A stretch of DNA of 64,000 bases from Teichococcus deserti (GCF_001982615.1 NZ_MLCO01000001.1:21453-85452); one strand, 5' to 3'. Numbered from the stretch's first letter, positions 1-9,285 are shown. Notes: generated by a model from the sequence alone, not told the origin. Translations and numbers: made by a program.

Positions 1-156
1 TTCTGGGCGGAGTTCGAGGCGTTGTTCCGCGCCGAAGGTCTGATGGAGGAAATGCCGCCGCCGCCGCTGCACCACGCGCCGCCCAGCGCCGGGCGCGGCA
101 TGATGGGCGCCGCGGGGCCGCTGCTCGGCCGCGCCCTGGAAGAGCTGCTGCGCTGA
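1..156 (+). CDS. C-terminal end of an unrecognised protein (partial)
   Basis: An open frame enters from the left edge and stops with TGA at 154-156, giving the last 51 residues of a protein. The visible tail is acidic and aromatic at first, then has a run of four prolines and a glycine/alanine/leucine-rich end. No family is recognisable. It converges on the epimerase gene, with 7 bases between the two stops. Codon use is GC-rich like its neighbours. Confidence 0.5.
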   Translation, partial: FWAEFEALFRAEGLMEEMPPPPLHHAPPSAGRGMMGAAGPLLGRALEELLR

Positions 157-163
157 TCAGCGA

Positions 164-1030
164 TCAGCCAGGGCGGAAGCCGAAGCTGACCAGGTGTCGC
201 GCCGCGCCGCCCGGCGGCAGCAGGCGCATCGACGGCTTCTCGGTGATGTCGCCGGCGAAGCCGACGGGATCGCCATGGCCGGTCCAGGATTCGAGGCAGA
301 CGAACGCCGCGCCGGGCGGCGACCACAGCGCCAGATGCGGCATGTCCTGCATCCGCAGGCTGATCGTGCCGCGCGGACCATTGTCGAAGCGCAGGCTGCG
401 GCTGGCGAGGTCAAGGAAGCAGACGGCCTCATTCGCCAGCAGGGCGCGGGTGACGGGCAGCGTGCCTCCGGCCAGCGGCACCGGCCGGCGCTGTTCGGAA
501 ATCAGGCCGCCAGGGGCGATGACGGGGACTTCCGGCGTCTCCTCGGCAGGGAAGCGGAGCCGTGCCGACGCGGGATCGAAGTCGGTCAGGAAGCCGGGAT
601 GCAGGCCCAGCGCATAAGGCAGCGCTTCGTCGCCCGGATTGCGGATGGTGAAGCGCGCCGAAAATCCACTCGGCCGCAGCCGGTAGCGAAGCTCCAGCGC
701 AAAGGCGAAGGGGAACTGCCTCCGGCTTGCCGCGTCGTCCTGCAGCCGCAGCGTGACGCGGTCCTCGGCTTGTGCCACGAAGCTGAAGGAAGACTGCGCG
801 GCGAAGCCATGCACGCCCATCGGGTAGGCGCGGCCGCGATGGCGGATCTGCGCGTCGCGGCACCAGCCGACGACGGGGAAGAGCACCGGGGAGATCTTCG
901 GCCAGTAGGCGGCATCGCCGTGCCACAGCAGATCCTGGTCGCCGACGCGCCAGCGGCGGGGCTCGGCGCCCAGCGTCGCGATGTCGAGCTGCGCGCCGTC
1001 GCGGCGCAGGGTGATGGTGCTGTCCGGCAT
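164..1030 (-). CDS. Aldose 1-epimerase family protein (LacX-like)
   Basis: Predicted cytoplasmic galactose-mutarotase-fold protein that interconverts the anomers of a hexose or sugar derivative. The family signature region near residues 45-60 (KISPVLFPVVG) and the HGFA stretch around residue 78 are visible, and a LHPGF motif with the conserved histidine lies near residue 145. The start is set at the ATG at 1028-1030. A longer frame reaches 1078, but homology begins just after this ATG (PDSTITLRRDG) and the size of about 288 residues suits the family. It lies downstream of the MFS permease on the same strand, about 54 bases away, so it is probably co-transcribed. The context (permease, IdnD-like dehydrogenase, GntR regulator) suggests a sugar or sugar-acid catabolic role; the actual substrate cannot be read from sequence. 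Confidence 0.85.
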   Translation of the reverse strand: MPDSTITLRRDGAQLDIATLGAEPRRWRVGDQDLLWHGDAAYWPKISPVLFPVVGWCRDAQIRHRGRAYPMGVHGFAAQSSFSFVAQAEDRVTLRLQDDAASRRQFPFAFALELRYRLRPSGFSARFTIRNPGDEALPYALGLHPGFLTDFDPASARLRFPAEETPEVPVIAPGGLISEQRRPVPLAGGTLPVTRALLANEAVCFLDLASRSLRFDNGPRGTISLRMQDMPHLALWSPPGAAFVCLESWTGHGDPVGFAGDITEKPSMRLLPPGGAARHLVSFGFRPG

Positions 1031-1084
1031 GGCGCGGCCTCCCACGGCGGTTGAAGCCGGGAAGGCCGCGCCTGGCAAGGGTTG

Positions 1085-2413
1085 TCAGGCCAGCCGGGCC
1101 GGACGGACGTAGATCAGCACGGCGATGACGCCCAACACCGCGATGGCGCCTGCCAGGATGAAGGCGCTGGTGAAGGAGCCGGTGCTCTGCACCATGTATC
1201 CGGTGACCGCCGGGCCGATGATGCCTGCGGTGTTCGCCAGCCCGTGGATGAAGCCGCCGACGCCGCCGACATGGCTGGCCGGCACCGTATCCTGCACGAT
1301 CGCCCAGTAGATGCTGCCCGTCAGGTACAGCGCGCAGACGGTGACGGCGACAAGGGCGACGGCGCTGGTCGCCGTGGTCATGAAGCCAGCCAGGATGATG
1401 GCGATGGCGGCGACGCCCAGGCAGGTCGACAGCACGATCTTGCGCGAGAACAGCGCGTCGCCCGTGCGGCGATAGATGGCGTCCGACAGGAAGCCGCCGC
1501 CGATCAGGCCAACACACCCCAGCAGCCAGGGGATGACGGTGACGAAGCTCATGTCGTGCAGCGACAGCCCGCGCGCCATGGTCAGGTAGCTCGGGAACCA
1601 GGTCAGGAAGAAGAACAGGATGTAGTTGTAGCCGAAGAAGGCGAAGGCCGTCGCCAGCACCACGGGGTTGCGCAGGTACCGGCCCAGGCCGCCGGCCTGG
1701 CCGCCGTCCTGCGCCAGCGGAGCAGGGCGGTCTGCCGCGATCTCGCGGCGCTCCTCGGCAGTGACGCGCGGGTCGGTCGCGGGATCGTTGCTGGCGAGCG
1801 CCATCCAGAAGGCCAGCCACACCAGCCCGATGGCCGCGACAACGAAGAAGGAAAACCGCCAGCCGAACTGCACGACGCAGAAGCCGACCAGCGGCCCGGC
1901 GATGGCGCCGCCCAGCGGCGTGCCGCCATTGGCGATGCCGACCGCGCCACCCGCCTCGCGGCGAGGGAACCAGTTGCTGACCGCCTTGTTGGCGGTGGCC
2001 GAGAACGGCCCCTCGCCGATGCCGAAGCCGATGCGCACCAGCATCATCGAGACGAAGCCGGTGGCAAGCCCCGTGGCCGCGCAGAAAACCGACCAGACGC
2101 CCATCGAGGCCGAGAAGATGCGGTGTGGCCCGGCACGGTCCGCCAGATAGCCACCGATGAAGTTGAAGATGGCGTAGCCGAAGAAGAAGCTGCTGAAGAT
2201 CAGGCCCATCTCGCTGGGCGAAAGGCCAAGATCAGATGAGACCGCCGGCGCCGCAATGGAGAGCGCGCTGCGGTCCATGTAATTGATGATGCCTGCCAGG
2301 AACAGCAGGAAGACCACCAGGTGTCGACGCTTTTTCCACACGCCCGTTGCTCCCAATCCATTGTCTGGAACGGCGGGCGGGACCGGTTCGGGCGGCCGAC
2401 GGGCGCCGGACAA
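1085..2413 (-). CDS. MFS transporter, anion:cation symporter (ACS) type
   Basis: Inner-membrane permease of about 442 residues with the usual twelve hydrophobic segments. After a proline-rich N-terminus of about 25 residues, the first helix carries NYMDRSALS, typical of the ACS family of hexuronate, galactonate and glucarate carriers. GGYLADRAGPHR fits the cytoplasmic loop 2-3 motif. It is divergent from the idnD-like gene, across an intergenic region of about 145 bases carrying repeated TAGAATG elements, and is followed by an aldose epimerase. By context it probably imports the sugar acid used by the neighbouring dehydrogenase; the substrate itself is inferred. Confidence 0.85.
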   Translation of the reverse strand: MSGARRPPEPVPPAVPDNGLGATGVWKKRRHLVVFLLFLAGIINYMDRSALSIAAPAVSSDLGLSPSEMGLIFSSFFFGYAIFNFIGGYLADRAGPHRIFSASMGVWSVFCAATGLATGFVSMMLVRIGFGIGEGPFSATANKAVSNWFPRREAGGAVGIANGGTPLGGAIAGPLVGFCVVQFGWRFSFFVVAAIGLVWLAFWMALASNDPATDPRVTAEERREIAADRPAPLAQDGGQAGGLGRYLRNPVVLATAFAFFGYNYILFFFLTWFPSYLTMARGLSLHDMSFVTVIPWLLGCVGLIGGGFLSDAIYRRTGDALFSRKIVLSTCLGVAAIAIILAGFMTTATSAVALVAVTVCALYLTGSIYWAIVQDTVPASHVGGVGGFIHGLANTAGIIGPAVTGYMVQSTGSFTSAFILAGAIAVLGVIAVLIYVRPARLA

Positions 2414-2471
2414 TTCCCTTCCCGGCCCCGGCGATGCCCGGGGTTCCTCTGTTGTGCCGGAAGATGCATGC

Positions 2472-2488
2472 TAGAATGGTAGAATGTC
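2472..2488. promoter_or_regulatory. Candidate operator in the MFS/idnD divergent promoter
   Basis: TAGAATG occurs at 2472-2478 and again at 2480-2486, and the second copy extends to TAGAATGTC (2480-2488). It lies about 60-70 bases upstream of both divergent genes. The nine-base form differs by one base from TAGTATGTC in the uxuB promoter (56344-56352), and by two from TAGTATGCC, read on the minus strand, before the gntR gene (4444-4452). This placement suggests an operator for the adjacent FCD-type GntR protein. It was found by eye and has not been tested statistically. Confidence 0.4.
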
Positions 2489-2558
2489 AACGGGCCCAAG
2501 CCGGCGCTTCCCAAGCCCGGCCGGACCGGTCCAGACTGGTAGTGAAGCGAGGAAAGCC

Positions 2559-3596
2559 ATGCACGCCTGCGTCCTGCACGCCGCCCGGGATCTGCGCATC
2601 GAGACGCGCGATCTGCCGCCATCGGCGCCCCATGAGGTCCGCCTGCGCGTCCGCGCCGGCGGCATCTGCGGCTCCGACCTGCATTATTTCTTCCATGGCC
2701 GTGTCGGCGATTTCGTCATCCGCGAGCCGCTGGTTCCCGGTCATGAATTCGCCGGCGAGGTCGCCGAGGTCGGCGCCGCCGTGCAACGCCTGGCGCCCGG
2801 CATGCGCGTCTGCGTCAACCCGTCGCGCAATTGCGGCGCCTGCCCGCGCTGCCGCGAGGGACGGCCGAACCTCTGCGAGCGTGTCTTCTTCATGGGCAGC
2901 GCCAGCAAGTTCCCGCATATGCATGGCGGCTTCGCCGAGTTCACCACCGTCGCCGAAGGCCAGTGCTTCCCGGTCTCGGCGGATTTGCCCTTCGCCGAGA
3001 TGGCCATGGCCGAGCCGTTGTCGGTGGCGCTGCACGCCGCGCATCGCGCCGGCAATCTGATGGGGCAGAAGGTGCTGGTGACCGGCGCCGGGCCGATCGG
3101 CCAGCTGGTCATGCTGGCGGCGCGCCGCGGCGGTGCCGCGCATCTGGCGATCACCGACATGATCGACCCGCCGCTGGCCGCCGCCCGTGCCATGGGCGCC
3201 GATGCCAGCTTCAACGTCGCCGAAGGCACCGGGGCGCTGCAGGAGGCCGCGGCGGCCATCGGCGGCTATGACGTGGTCTTCGAGGCGTCCGGCGCCAATG
3301 CCGCGCTGAATGCCGGACTGCTGGCGGTACGGGCCGGGGGCATCGTCGTGCAGGTCGGCTCGCTGCCCGGCGGCGAGACGCCGGTCATGGCCAACCGCAT
3401 CATGGCGCGCGAGATCGACCTGCGCGGCGCCTTTCGCTTCGGCGAGGTCTTTGCCGATGCCGTGACCTGTCTGGAGAGACGGCTGATCGACATCCGCCCG
3501 CTGCTGACGGCGAAGTTCCCGATGGCCCAGGCGAGCGCCGCCTTCGACGCCGCCCGCGACCGCGCGACCAACCTCAAGGTCGTTATCGAGTTCTGA
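2559..3596 (+). CDS. idnD: L-idonate 5-dehydrogenase-like zinc alcohol dehydrogenase
   Basis: Medium-chain dehydrogenase/reductase of about 345 residues, predicted to oxidise a sugar acid such as L-idonate to 5-ketogluconate with NAD(P)+. The catalytic-zinc elements GICGSDLH and VPGHEFAGEV are present, followed by the structural-zinc cysteine cluster CGACPRCREGRPNLC and a Rossmann motif GAGPIGQL near residue 175. The start is the ATG at 2559, preceded by AGGAAA. The frame extends further upstream to 2484, but family homology begins at MHACVLH. It is divergent from the MFS permease and convergent with the GntR gene. The IdnD assignment rests on resemblance and context; related sorbitol or xylitol dehydrogenases are the alternatives. 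Confidence 0.8.
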   Translation: MHACVLHAARDLRIETRDLPPSAPHEVRLRVRAGGICGSDLHYFFHGRVGDFVIREPLVPGHEFAGEVAEVGAAVQRLAPGMRVCVNPSRNCGACPRCREGRPNLCERVFFMGSASKFPHMHGGFAEFTTVAEGQCFPVSADLPFAEMAMAEPLSVALHAAHRAGNLMGQKVLVTGAGPIGQLVMLAARRGGAAHLAITDMIDPPLAAARAMGADASFNVAEGTGALQEAAAAIGGYDVVFEASGANAALNAGLLAVRAGGIVVQVGSLPGGETPVMANRIMAREIDLRGAFRFGEVFADAVTCLERRLIDIRPLLTAKFPMAQASAAFDAARDRATNLKVVIEF

Positions 3597-3606
3597 TTTC
3601 TGTCGG

Positions 3607-3628
3607 GCTGCCGCCTTCGCGTGGCAGC
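3607..3628. terminator. Weak hairpin between convergent idnD and gntR
   Basis: GCTGCC (3607-3612) and GGCAGC (3623-3628) can pair around a 10-base loop just after the idnD stop. There is no clear T-run. It could serve as a modest bidirectional terminator between the two convergent genes. Confidence 0.35.
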
Positions 3629-3683
3629 GCTGCTTCCGGCACTCAACCTGCGGCGCGATCGTTCGCGTTGCGCCGCATGTCTG

Positions 3684-4391
3684 TCAGGTCGCGTCGAAAT
3701 GCGACGGGAAGCGCGTGGCCAGCTGCGGCAATGAAGAAAGCACCTCGGACAGATGCTCGGCCATGGCGGCCTCGGCGGCGTCGGGGTCGCGCGCGGCGAG
3801 GCCTGCCAGGATGGCGCGATGCTGGCGCAGCAGCACCGGCCCCGGCGTCGCATGCGTCGGCACGCTCAGGAAGCGCACGCGGTCCATCTGCAGCTTCACC
3901 TCGGCCAGCGCGTCCCAGGCGGTCTCCTGTCCCATGCAGCGCGCGAAGCCCTGGTGCAGCGCGTCGTCCAGCGCCAGGAAGCCGGCATGGTCGCCGCGCT
4001 CCAGCGCTTCCTCCTGCTCGTCGACGTTGCGGCGCATGGCGCGGAGATCGGCGTCGGCCACGGCGCTGGCGGCCTGGCGGATGATGGCGCGCTCGACCGC
4101 CTGGCGGACGAAGCGGCCACCCTCGACGGCGCGCACCGAGATGCGGGTGACCAGCGTGCCGCGCTGCGGCAGGATGCGCAGCAGGCCGCTTTCCGACAGG
4201 CGGATCAAAGCGTCGCGCACCGGCTGGCGGCTGACGCCCATGATCTGGGCGAGCTCCGCCTCGGGCAGGGTCTGGCCGGGCTGCAACTGGTTGCGGATGA
4301 TGGCGTCGCGCAGGAAACGCGCGATGTTCAGCCCGACAGGGCCGGAATGGTCCATCCGGCTGAAGGATTCCAGGACCTGCAGCGGCGCCAT
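3684..4391 (-). CDS. GntR-family regulator, FCD (FadR) subfamily
   Basis: Protein of 235 residues with an N-terminal winged helix (about residues 20-85; the recognition region includes AQIMGVSRQPVRDAL) and a C-terminal all-helical FCD ligand domain. The metal-binding residues of such domains are suggested by D and H in LDDALHQGF and by H in LLRQHRAI. FCD regulators commonly sense sugar acids or organic acids and repress neighbouring catabolic genes. It sits next to the idnD/MFS pair, and motifs related to those in that promoter lie upstream of it, so autoregulation and control of the sugar-acid module are likely. Control of the distant uxuBA genes is suggested only by a shared short motif. 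Confidence 0.88.
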   Translation of the reverse strand: MAPLQVLESFSRMDHSGPVGLNIARFLRDAIIRNQLQPGQTLPEAELAQIMGVSRQPVRDALIRLSESGLLRILPQRGTLVTRISVRAVEGGRFVRQAVERAIIRQAASAVADADLRAMRRNVDEQEEALERGDHAGFLALDDALHQGFARCMGQETAWDALAEVKLQMDRVRFLSVPTHATPGPVLLRQHRAILAGLAARDPDAAEAAMAEHLSEVLSSLPQLATRFPSHFDAT

Positions 4392-4443
4392 TGTTTGTCC
4401 AGTTCTCTGTGGTCACGGTTCTCGCGGCCCGGCGGGGCCTGCC

Positions 4444-4462
4444 GGCATACTACTATACGATT
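4444..4462. promoter_or_regulatory. Candidate operator upstream of the GntR gene
   Basis: About 55-70 bases upstream of the gntR start. GGCATACTA at 4444-4452 is the complement of TAGTATGCC and matches the motif seen before idnD and uxuB. It runs directly into TATACGATT at 4454-4462, which is identical to the repeated element before the second GntR gene (11423 and 11443). The surrounding sequence is AT-rich for this window, as expected for a promoter. Confidence 0.4.
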
Positions 4463-4771
4463 GCTGCTACCGTGCGAAGTCGGGATGACCATTCTGTTAG
4501 CCAAGGCTACCGGCATTTGTCCGCCCAGGCATACCAGTGCTCCAGCCTCAAGCTAATTTATTGACTTTGAAGGGTTTTACATCGAGAGCTGGCAATTCAC
4601 CGATCCCCCATCTCGAAGCTCCAGAGCTATTCTTTCAGCGACAATGTTAATTCAGGCGGCTCCTATCAGCCAGACCGTCTGTTCTTCTTCAGTGCTGGCC
4701 CAACGCTACTTGAACGCACCACCTGTATGCAACCTGCAGCCGGCAGCTGCTTGGCCCAATTGGCCTTTGCT

Positions 4772-5056
4772 TCAGTAATCGGCACCCTGTCTCGGCAGCA
4801 GCCCCGACCCACGGAGCGTGATCGGGTTGGCGGTAAGCCGATGGGAGGCGCACTCCGCTAGCCATCGGAGGTAGTCGTCGGCATCCCGGTGCGGCAGTGG
4901 GGCCAGCCCCACGTCACCGATGGTGACAAGCCGAGCCCCGTGCGGCGGGGCGGATGTGGTGACCGGTGCGGCGCCGACTAGCATGGTGGCCGCCTCGACC
5001 AGCGCGGCCGGGTCCAGCGGCCCAACGGTCACCGTCGCGGCCCGCAGCAGGTTCAA
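4772..5056 (-). CDS. Hypothetical protein, unrecognised
   Basis: A 94-residue frame with a TTG start that touches the stop of the upstream frame (5053-5055). The reading is plausible protein: an alanine-rich helix, a VTIGDVGLAPL stretch, then DADDYLRWLAECASH. No family is recognised. The region between 4400 and 6000 appears partly degraded, so this may be the tail of a broken gene rather than a working one. Confidence 0.3.
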   Translation of the reverse strand: MNLLRAATVTVGPLDPAALVEAATMLVGAAPVTTSAPPHGARLVTIGDVGLAPLPHRDADDYLRWLAECASHRLTANPITLRGSGLLPRQGADY

Positions 5057-5805
5057 TGGCAGTCATGGAGCGGGCGCTGGGCTGAAGCCGTCGGCCGGGC
5101 GCCAACTGCGATCATGGTACGGACGGCGCCGTTGCCGTCCGCAGGGCAGTACCAGCGACCCGAGCCGTCGCGGCGGAACTCGGCGCAGCTCGGCTCGACC
5201 TTGCTGATCCGGCCGGTTCGTGGCGTCGTTGCCTTCAGCGGGACCTCGTCCGAGGCGTGGATCAGAATGCGCCGTGTGTCGGCGACAGGGATAACCCACT
5301 CGGCACCCGGGACCTCGACCAGGAGGACCGCGTCCGGCTCCCGCACCCTGCCATGGAGGTTCGGGGCGGCCTCGAGCAGGCGCCGCAGCATGGCAGGGGC
5401 CGCGGCCTCGGCGGGGTCGTCCAGGCGCACACGCGATGGCTGGTGTACGAGCAAGGCCGTCGGCTTCCGTGCCTGCGGTGGAATGGGGCCGAGCTGGGAC
5501 GCTCGTGGCCGATCTCTTCCCTGACGGCCTCGGCCAACCCCTCGATGCCAAGGACCAGCGGGCCGCCAGCCAGGGCGGCGGCGCCTGCCATGCCGCCGGG
5601 CGGCAGCGTGGGCGAGGGGCAGGATGCGGAAGTGCTGGCGATGGGATCCGGCAGGGTGCCACCGCAGGCCCAGGGTGCAGGCCTTGTCGGCGGGCGGCGG
5701 CGCGAATGGCATGAGCCCGCGCGGGGCGCCGAGGCGATAGAGGGGGTCAACCTGCGCGCCCAGCCCACGGTCGGCGCGTAGGCCCACAGATTGGCGGTGC
5801 GACAT
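5053..5805 (-). CDS. Hypothetical frame, probably degraded or frameshifted
   Basis: An open frame of 250 codons. Its C-terminal half, from about residue 115, reads like genuine protein (LRRLLEAAPNLHGRV, DAVLLVEVPGAEWV, ADTRRILIHASDEVP, DGSGRWYCP). The middle of this frame is arginine-rich nonsense, while the overlapping minus-strand frame at 5262-5819 offers sensible protein there (GGPLVLGIEGLAEAVREEIG). A gene that changes frame twice is the simplest reading. No family was recognised and no function is proposed. Confidence 0.25.
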   Translation of the reverse strand: MSHRQSVGLRADRGLGAQVDPLYRLGAPRGLMPFAPPPADKACTLGLRWHPAGSHRQHFRILPLAHAAARRHGRRRRPGWRPAGPWHRGVGRGRQGRDRPRASQLGPIPPQARKPTALLVHQPSRVRLDDPAEAAAPAMLRRLLEAAPNLHGRVREPDAVLLVEVPGAEWVIPVADTRRILIHASDEVPLKATTPRTGRISKVEPSCAEFRRDGSGRWYCPADGNGAVRTMIAVGARPTASAQRPLHDCH

Positions 5806-6004
5806 GAAAACTGCCCCAATGATCCGGCTTGACTGGCTGCCTACACCCCGGAGCCAGCAGGGTCCAAGCGTCCGTCGGCCGCCTGAAATTTTGCCTCATC
5901 GTGACGTCACGGAATGATCTGAGCTGCTGCAGCCAGGTCGCCTGCTCCATCTCGCTGCGCGAGGCGGTTCTTTCCCGCCGCTCCCATGGCCGCTGCTGCC
6001 ATGC

Positions 6005-7600
6005 TCACGCTACCGCTGCGTACCCCTCCCGGCGCGGGTCGGCCGCTCCCACGAGGACGCCACTGTCAGGATCCCTCGAAATGGCCTGCATACCTCCCGT
6101 CAGAATTGTCCAGGGCGGCGTGTCCTCGATGACATGGCCGCGGCTGCTGAGCTCGGCGAGGACGGCAGCATCGATGCGGCTTTCGGGATTGACCAGACGC
6201 CCGTCCCAGAGACGGGTGCGCGGCGCCTCAATGGCCTGCTGCAGCCCCAGGCCGAAATCGAGGTACTGGACGAGGGCTTGCGGCTGCGTCTGGAGGATGC
6301 CGTAGCTGCCGGGGGTCCCCAGGGCCAGGATGGGCTGACCGTCACGGGTGCTGATCGTCGGCGCAGTCGGGAAAGCCAGTGGCTCGCCCGCGCGAAGTGG
6401 ATTGCCGCCGCGGAGGTCCGCCTCGGCCCAGTAGAGGAAGTCGTTCAGGCAGATGCCGGTCCCGGGCACGACGACGCCGGAGCCGAAAAGGTCGCCCAGG
6501 CTCTGCGTCACGCAGACCATGTTGCCGAACCGGTCGGCGACGGAGAAGGAGGTGGTGTTCTCGCGGTTCGGATCGGGCAGCCGCGGCAGCCATTGCTCGG
6601 TCGGGCCCTCCAGGGCTTTCCCGGATCTTATCGCGGCGATCAGCCTGTCGCGGTTGTCGTCCCCGAGCAGCCGCGCCAGCTGTCGTGCATCCGGCTTGTT
6701 GTTGTAGATGCGCTCCCCGGCGGCTAGGCGGATCGCGCGCCACATCAGGTCCAGATGCTCGACGCTCTGCGGCTCCATCGCCGCAATGTCGAAAGCTTCC
6801 AACATCTTCATGGTCAAGATGAACTGGAAGGACTCGCTCGGCGGCGGCAGCGTGTGGATGGTGATGCCGCGGTAACCGGTTGTGAGCGGCTCGCTCCAAT
6901 GCGGCTGCACCTTGTCCAAGTCGGCCATGCTGATGAAGCCACGCATCCCGCGGAGATGCTCGACCAGCTTCTCGCCCAGCGGGCCGCGGTAGAAGTGGTC
7001 AGGGCCGCGCGCCGCAATGGCCTCCAGCGTCTCGCCCAGCGCCTGCTGCCGGAGGATCTGATGCAAGGCGACCTGCCCGGTGCCGCCGGTGTAGTTCGCG
7101 TTCCATGCCTCGAACAACGGAAGGTCGCGGAGCACATCGACCGCCTTGTTCAGGTGCCGGGTGTTCAGCTCGCTCAGCGGGAAGCCCTCATGGGCGAGGG
7201 CAATGGCGGGGGCGAAGGTCTCGGCCAGCGATCGGGTGCCGTGCGCCCTCAGCAGTTCGCACCAGCCCGCCAGGTTGCCCGGCACGCCAGGAGAATGCGC
7301 CCCGCGGCGCATGTCTTCGCGGACCTTGTACAGGCCCTCCGGGAACGCCATCGGTACGTGGGTGATAAAGTTCAGAGTGCGGACGCGCCCCTCTGCGGCG
7401 ACGTAGCAGGCGGCAACGCCCTGACCGGCCAGCCCCGACATGCCGGGCTCCACCACGTTCAGCGCCGCCGCGGTGGCCACGGCCGCGTCGAAGGCGTTGC
7501 CGCCCTTCGACAGGATCCCGGCCCCCGCCTGGGCCGCCAGGGGATGCGCCGCGGCCACCATGCCGGTCAGCGAGGAAACGATGGGTCGCGAGCCATCCAT
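6005..7600 (-). CDS. ggt: Gamma-glutamyltransferase family protein
   Basis: Ntn-hydrolase of 531 residues expected to cleave or transfer gamma-glutamyl groups from glutathione or other gamma-glutamyl compounds. The N-terminal GGNAFDAAVATA motif is typical. The self-processing nucleophile threonine lies in ENTTSFSVADRFGN (about residues 349-362), with downstream GSGVVVPGTGICLND and LALGTPGSYG matching the substrate-binding loops. There is no obvious signal peptide, unlike periplasmic E. coli Ggt. GGAGG precedes the ATG. It is the last gene of a four-gene operon with two solute receptors and a threonine-aldolase-like enzyme, separated from the receptor gene by 46 bases. The context suggests scavenging of gamma-glutamyl or amino-acid compounds. 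Confidence 0.9.
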   Translation of the reverse strand: MDGSRPIVSSLTGMVAAAHPLAAQAGAGILSKGGNAFDAAVATAAALNVVEPGMSGLAGQGVAACYVAAEGRVRTLNFITHVPMAFPEGLYKVREDMRRGAHSPGVPGNLAGWCELLRAHGTRSLAETFAPAIALAHEGFPLSELNTRHLNKAVDVLRDLPLFEAWNANYTGGTGQVALHQILRQQALGETLEAIAARGPDHFYRGPLGEKLVEHLRGMRGFISMADLDKVQPHWSEPLTTGYRGITIHTLPPPSESFQFILTMKMLEAFDIAAMEPQSVEHLDLMWRAIRLAAGERIYNNKPDARQLARLLGDDNRDRLIAAIRSGKALEGPTEQWLPRLPDPNRENTTSFSVADRFGNMVCVTQSLGDLFGSGVVVPGTGICLNDFLYWAEADLRGGNPLRAGEPLAFPTAPTISTRDGQPILALGTPGSYGILQTQPQALVQYLDFGLGLQQAIEAPRTRLWDGRLVNPESRIDAAVLAELSSRGHVIEDTPPWTILTGGMQAISRDPDSGVLVGAADPRREGYAAVA

Positions 7601-7646
7601 GGCCGGTCCTCCGGGAGCGAGCGTTTCGTCGGGCAGCGGTGGCGCG

Positions 7647-9230
7647 TCAGCTGCGCCGGATGCTCCAGGGCAGCGGCATGCTGGTGGAGAGGCGGCCGGT
7701 CAGGTCGCTGCGCAGCGCCGTGGTCGGATAGTATTGCCCCAGCATGATGGTGGGCGGCGCGGCCCAGGCCTCGAACTGGATGGCGTCGACCAGCTGCTGG
7801 CGCTCGTCATCCGAGGCTGCGTCGACCCAGCGCTCGACCAGGCCTTCGATCGTGGCGTTCTCGTGCCAGCCGAAATAGCCGCCGGCGCCCAGGCCGCGGA
7901 CATAGTCGTTCAGCCCGGGGTTCATCATGGTCGTGGCTCCGGCCCAGCTGTGGAAGATGCTCCAACCGCCGGACTCGACCGGCGCCTTGGAGGCGCGGCG
8001 CTGCACCAGCGTGCCCCAATCCATCGATTGCAGATCGACCTTCATGCCGAGCCTGGTCAGCAGGTCGGCGGTGACGAAGCCGAGCGGCGCGATCGAGGGG
8101 AAATCGGTGGGGTTCATGATGACGACCTTTTCCCCGGCATAGCCGGCGGCGCGGATCGCCTCCCGCACCTTGCCCAGATCACGCGGGCCACTGAGCAGAT
8201 CGCTGCCGAGCTCCCGCGAGAAGGGCATGCCGCAGGGGAACATCGAGGCGCATCGCTGCCAGCGGATAGCATCGCCGGTGACGGCCTGCATGTAGTCGGC
8301 CTGGTCGATGGCGCCGAGGATGGCGCGGCGCAGGCGGCCATTGTCGAAGGGTGCCGCCTGGCAGTTGAAGCGCAGGAAGGACAGCAGGCCATGATTGTCG
8401 ATCGGCTCGAGCCGGACGTCGCGGCTGCGCGCGAAAGTGGCGTTCAGGTCCGGCATGGTCTGCTCGAGCCAATCGACCTCGCCGCGGACCAGGGCCGCCG
8501 ACGCCGTCGAGGCATCCGGCACCGTGTGCCACTCGACGCGATCGAAATGCGCCCGCTTGCCGCCTGCCAGGAAGCTCGACGCCTCGTCACGCGGCCGATA
8601 GCCATCGAAGCGGGCATAGGCGGCGCGGTTGCCGATCGACCATTCGTCCTTGAAGAAGCGATAGGGACCGGATCCCACCATCTCGGTGACCTGGGTGGTG
8701 GGCTCGGTCAGCGCCAGGCGCTCCGGCATGATGAAGGGCGGGAAGTTCGCGCGCTTGGCCAGGGCATCGAGCAGCAGCGGAAAAGGTTTTTTCAGTGCCA
8801 GGCGGATGGTCAGGTCGTCGACGGCTTCCCATTTCTCGGTCACCCGGCTCAGCATCTGGCCGTAGGCGTCGCGCTTGCCCCAGCGCAGCAGGCTGGCGAT
8901 GCAATCGCGCGCCCGCACCGGCTCGCCGTCATGGAAGGTCAGGCCCGGCCGCAGCCGGATGGTCCAGACGCGCCGGTCGTCCGAAAGCGCGTGCCCGGCG
9001 GCCATCTGCGGGCGCGGCTGCAGCGTGTCGTCGAGGGCGTAGAGCGTGTCGAAGATGGCGTAGCCGTGGTTCAGGGTGACCGCGGCCGTCGTCCAGATCG
9101 GATCGAGGTTGGCCAGGTCGGCCTGCGGCACGACGCGCAGCGTCCGGGCGCGGGCGGATTGCGCCAGGGCAGGGCGCGCCAATCCAGCGGCGCAGCCCAG
9201 GGCGAGCAATCCGCGGCGATACATGGCCAT
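7647..9230 (-). CDS. ABC transporter substrate-binding protein, peptide/nickel type (SBP_bac_5)
   Basis: Predicted periplasmic receptor of 527 residues. The signal peptide runs to about residue 24 (RRGLLALGCAAG, then PALAQ). The family pattern follows: RVVPQADLANLDPI, LRPGLTFHDGEPVRARD and MVGSGPYRF. The start is taken at the ATG at 9228-9230 with GGAG nine bases upstream; the open frame runs on to 9563 but that extension overlaps the aldolase gene. It is clearly a paralogue of the receptor at 62435-64000 (shared MDWGT and FHDG segments). No permease or ATPase genes accompany it here, so any partner must lie elsewhere. Substrates of this class include peptides, glutathione, opines and sugars. 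Confidence 0.88.
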   Translation of the reverse strand: MAMYRRGLLALGCAAGLARPALAQSARARTLRVVPQADLANLDPIWTTAAVTLNHGYAIFDTLYALDDTLQPRPQMAAGHALSDDRRVWTIRLRPGLTFHDGEPVRARDCIASLLRWGKRDAYGQMLSRVTEKWEAVDDLTIRLALKKPFPLLLDALAKRANFPPFIMPERLALTEPTTQVTEMVGSGPYRFFKDEWSIGNRAAYARFDGYRPRDEASSFLAGGKRAHFDRVEWHTVPDASTASAALVRGEVDWLEQTMPDLNATFARSRDVRLEPIDNHGLLSFLRFNCQAAPFDNGRLRRAILGAIDQADYMQAVTGDAIRWQRCASMFPCGMPFSRELGSDLLSGPRDLGKVREAIRAAGYAGEKVVIMNPTDFPSIAPLGFVTADLLTRLGMKVDLQSMDWGTLVQRRASKAPVESGGWSIFHSWAGATTMMNPGLNDYVRGLGAGGYFGWHENATIEGLVERWVDAASDDERQQLVDAIQFEAWAAPPTIMLGQYYPTTALRSDLTGRLSTSMPLPWSIRRS

Positions 9231-9285
9231 CTGGTCGCGTCTCCAATCCTGTTCGGTTGCGGGAAGCCGGGAGGGCACCCGAGTG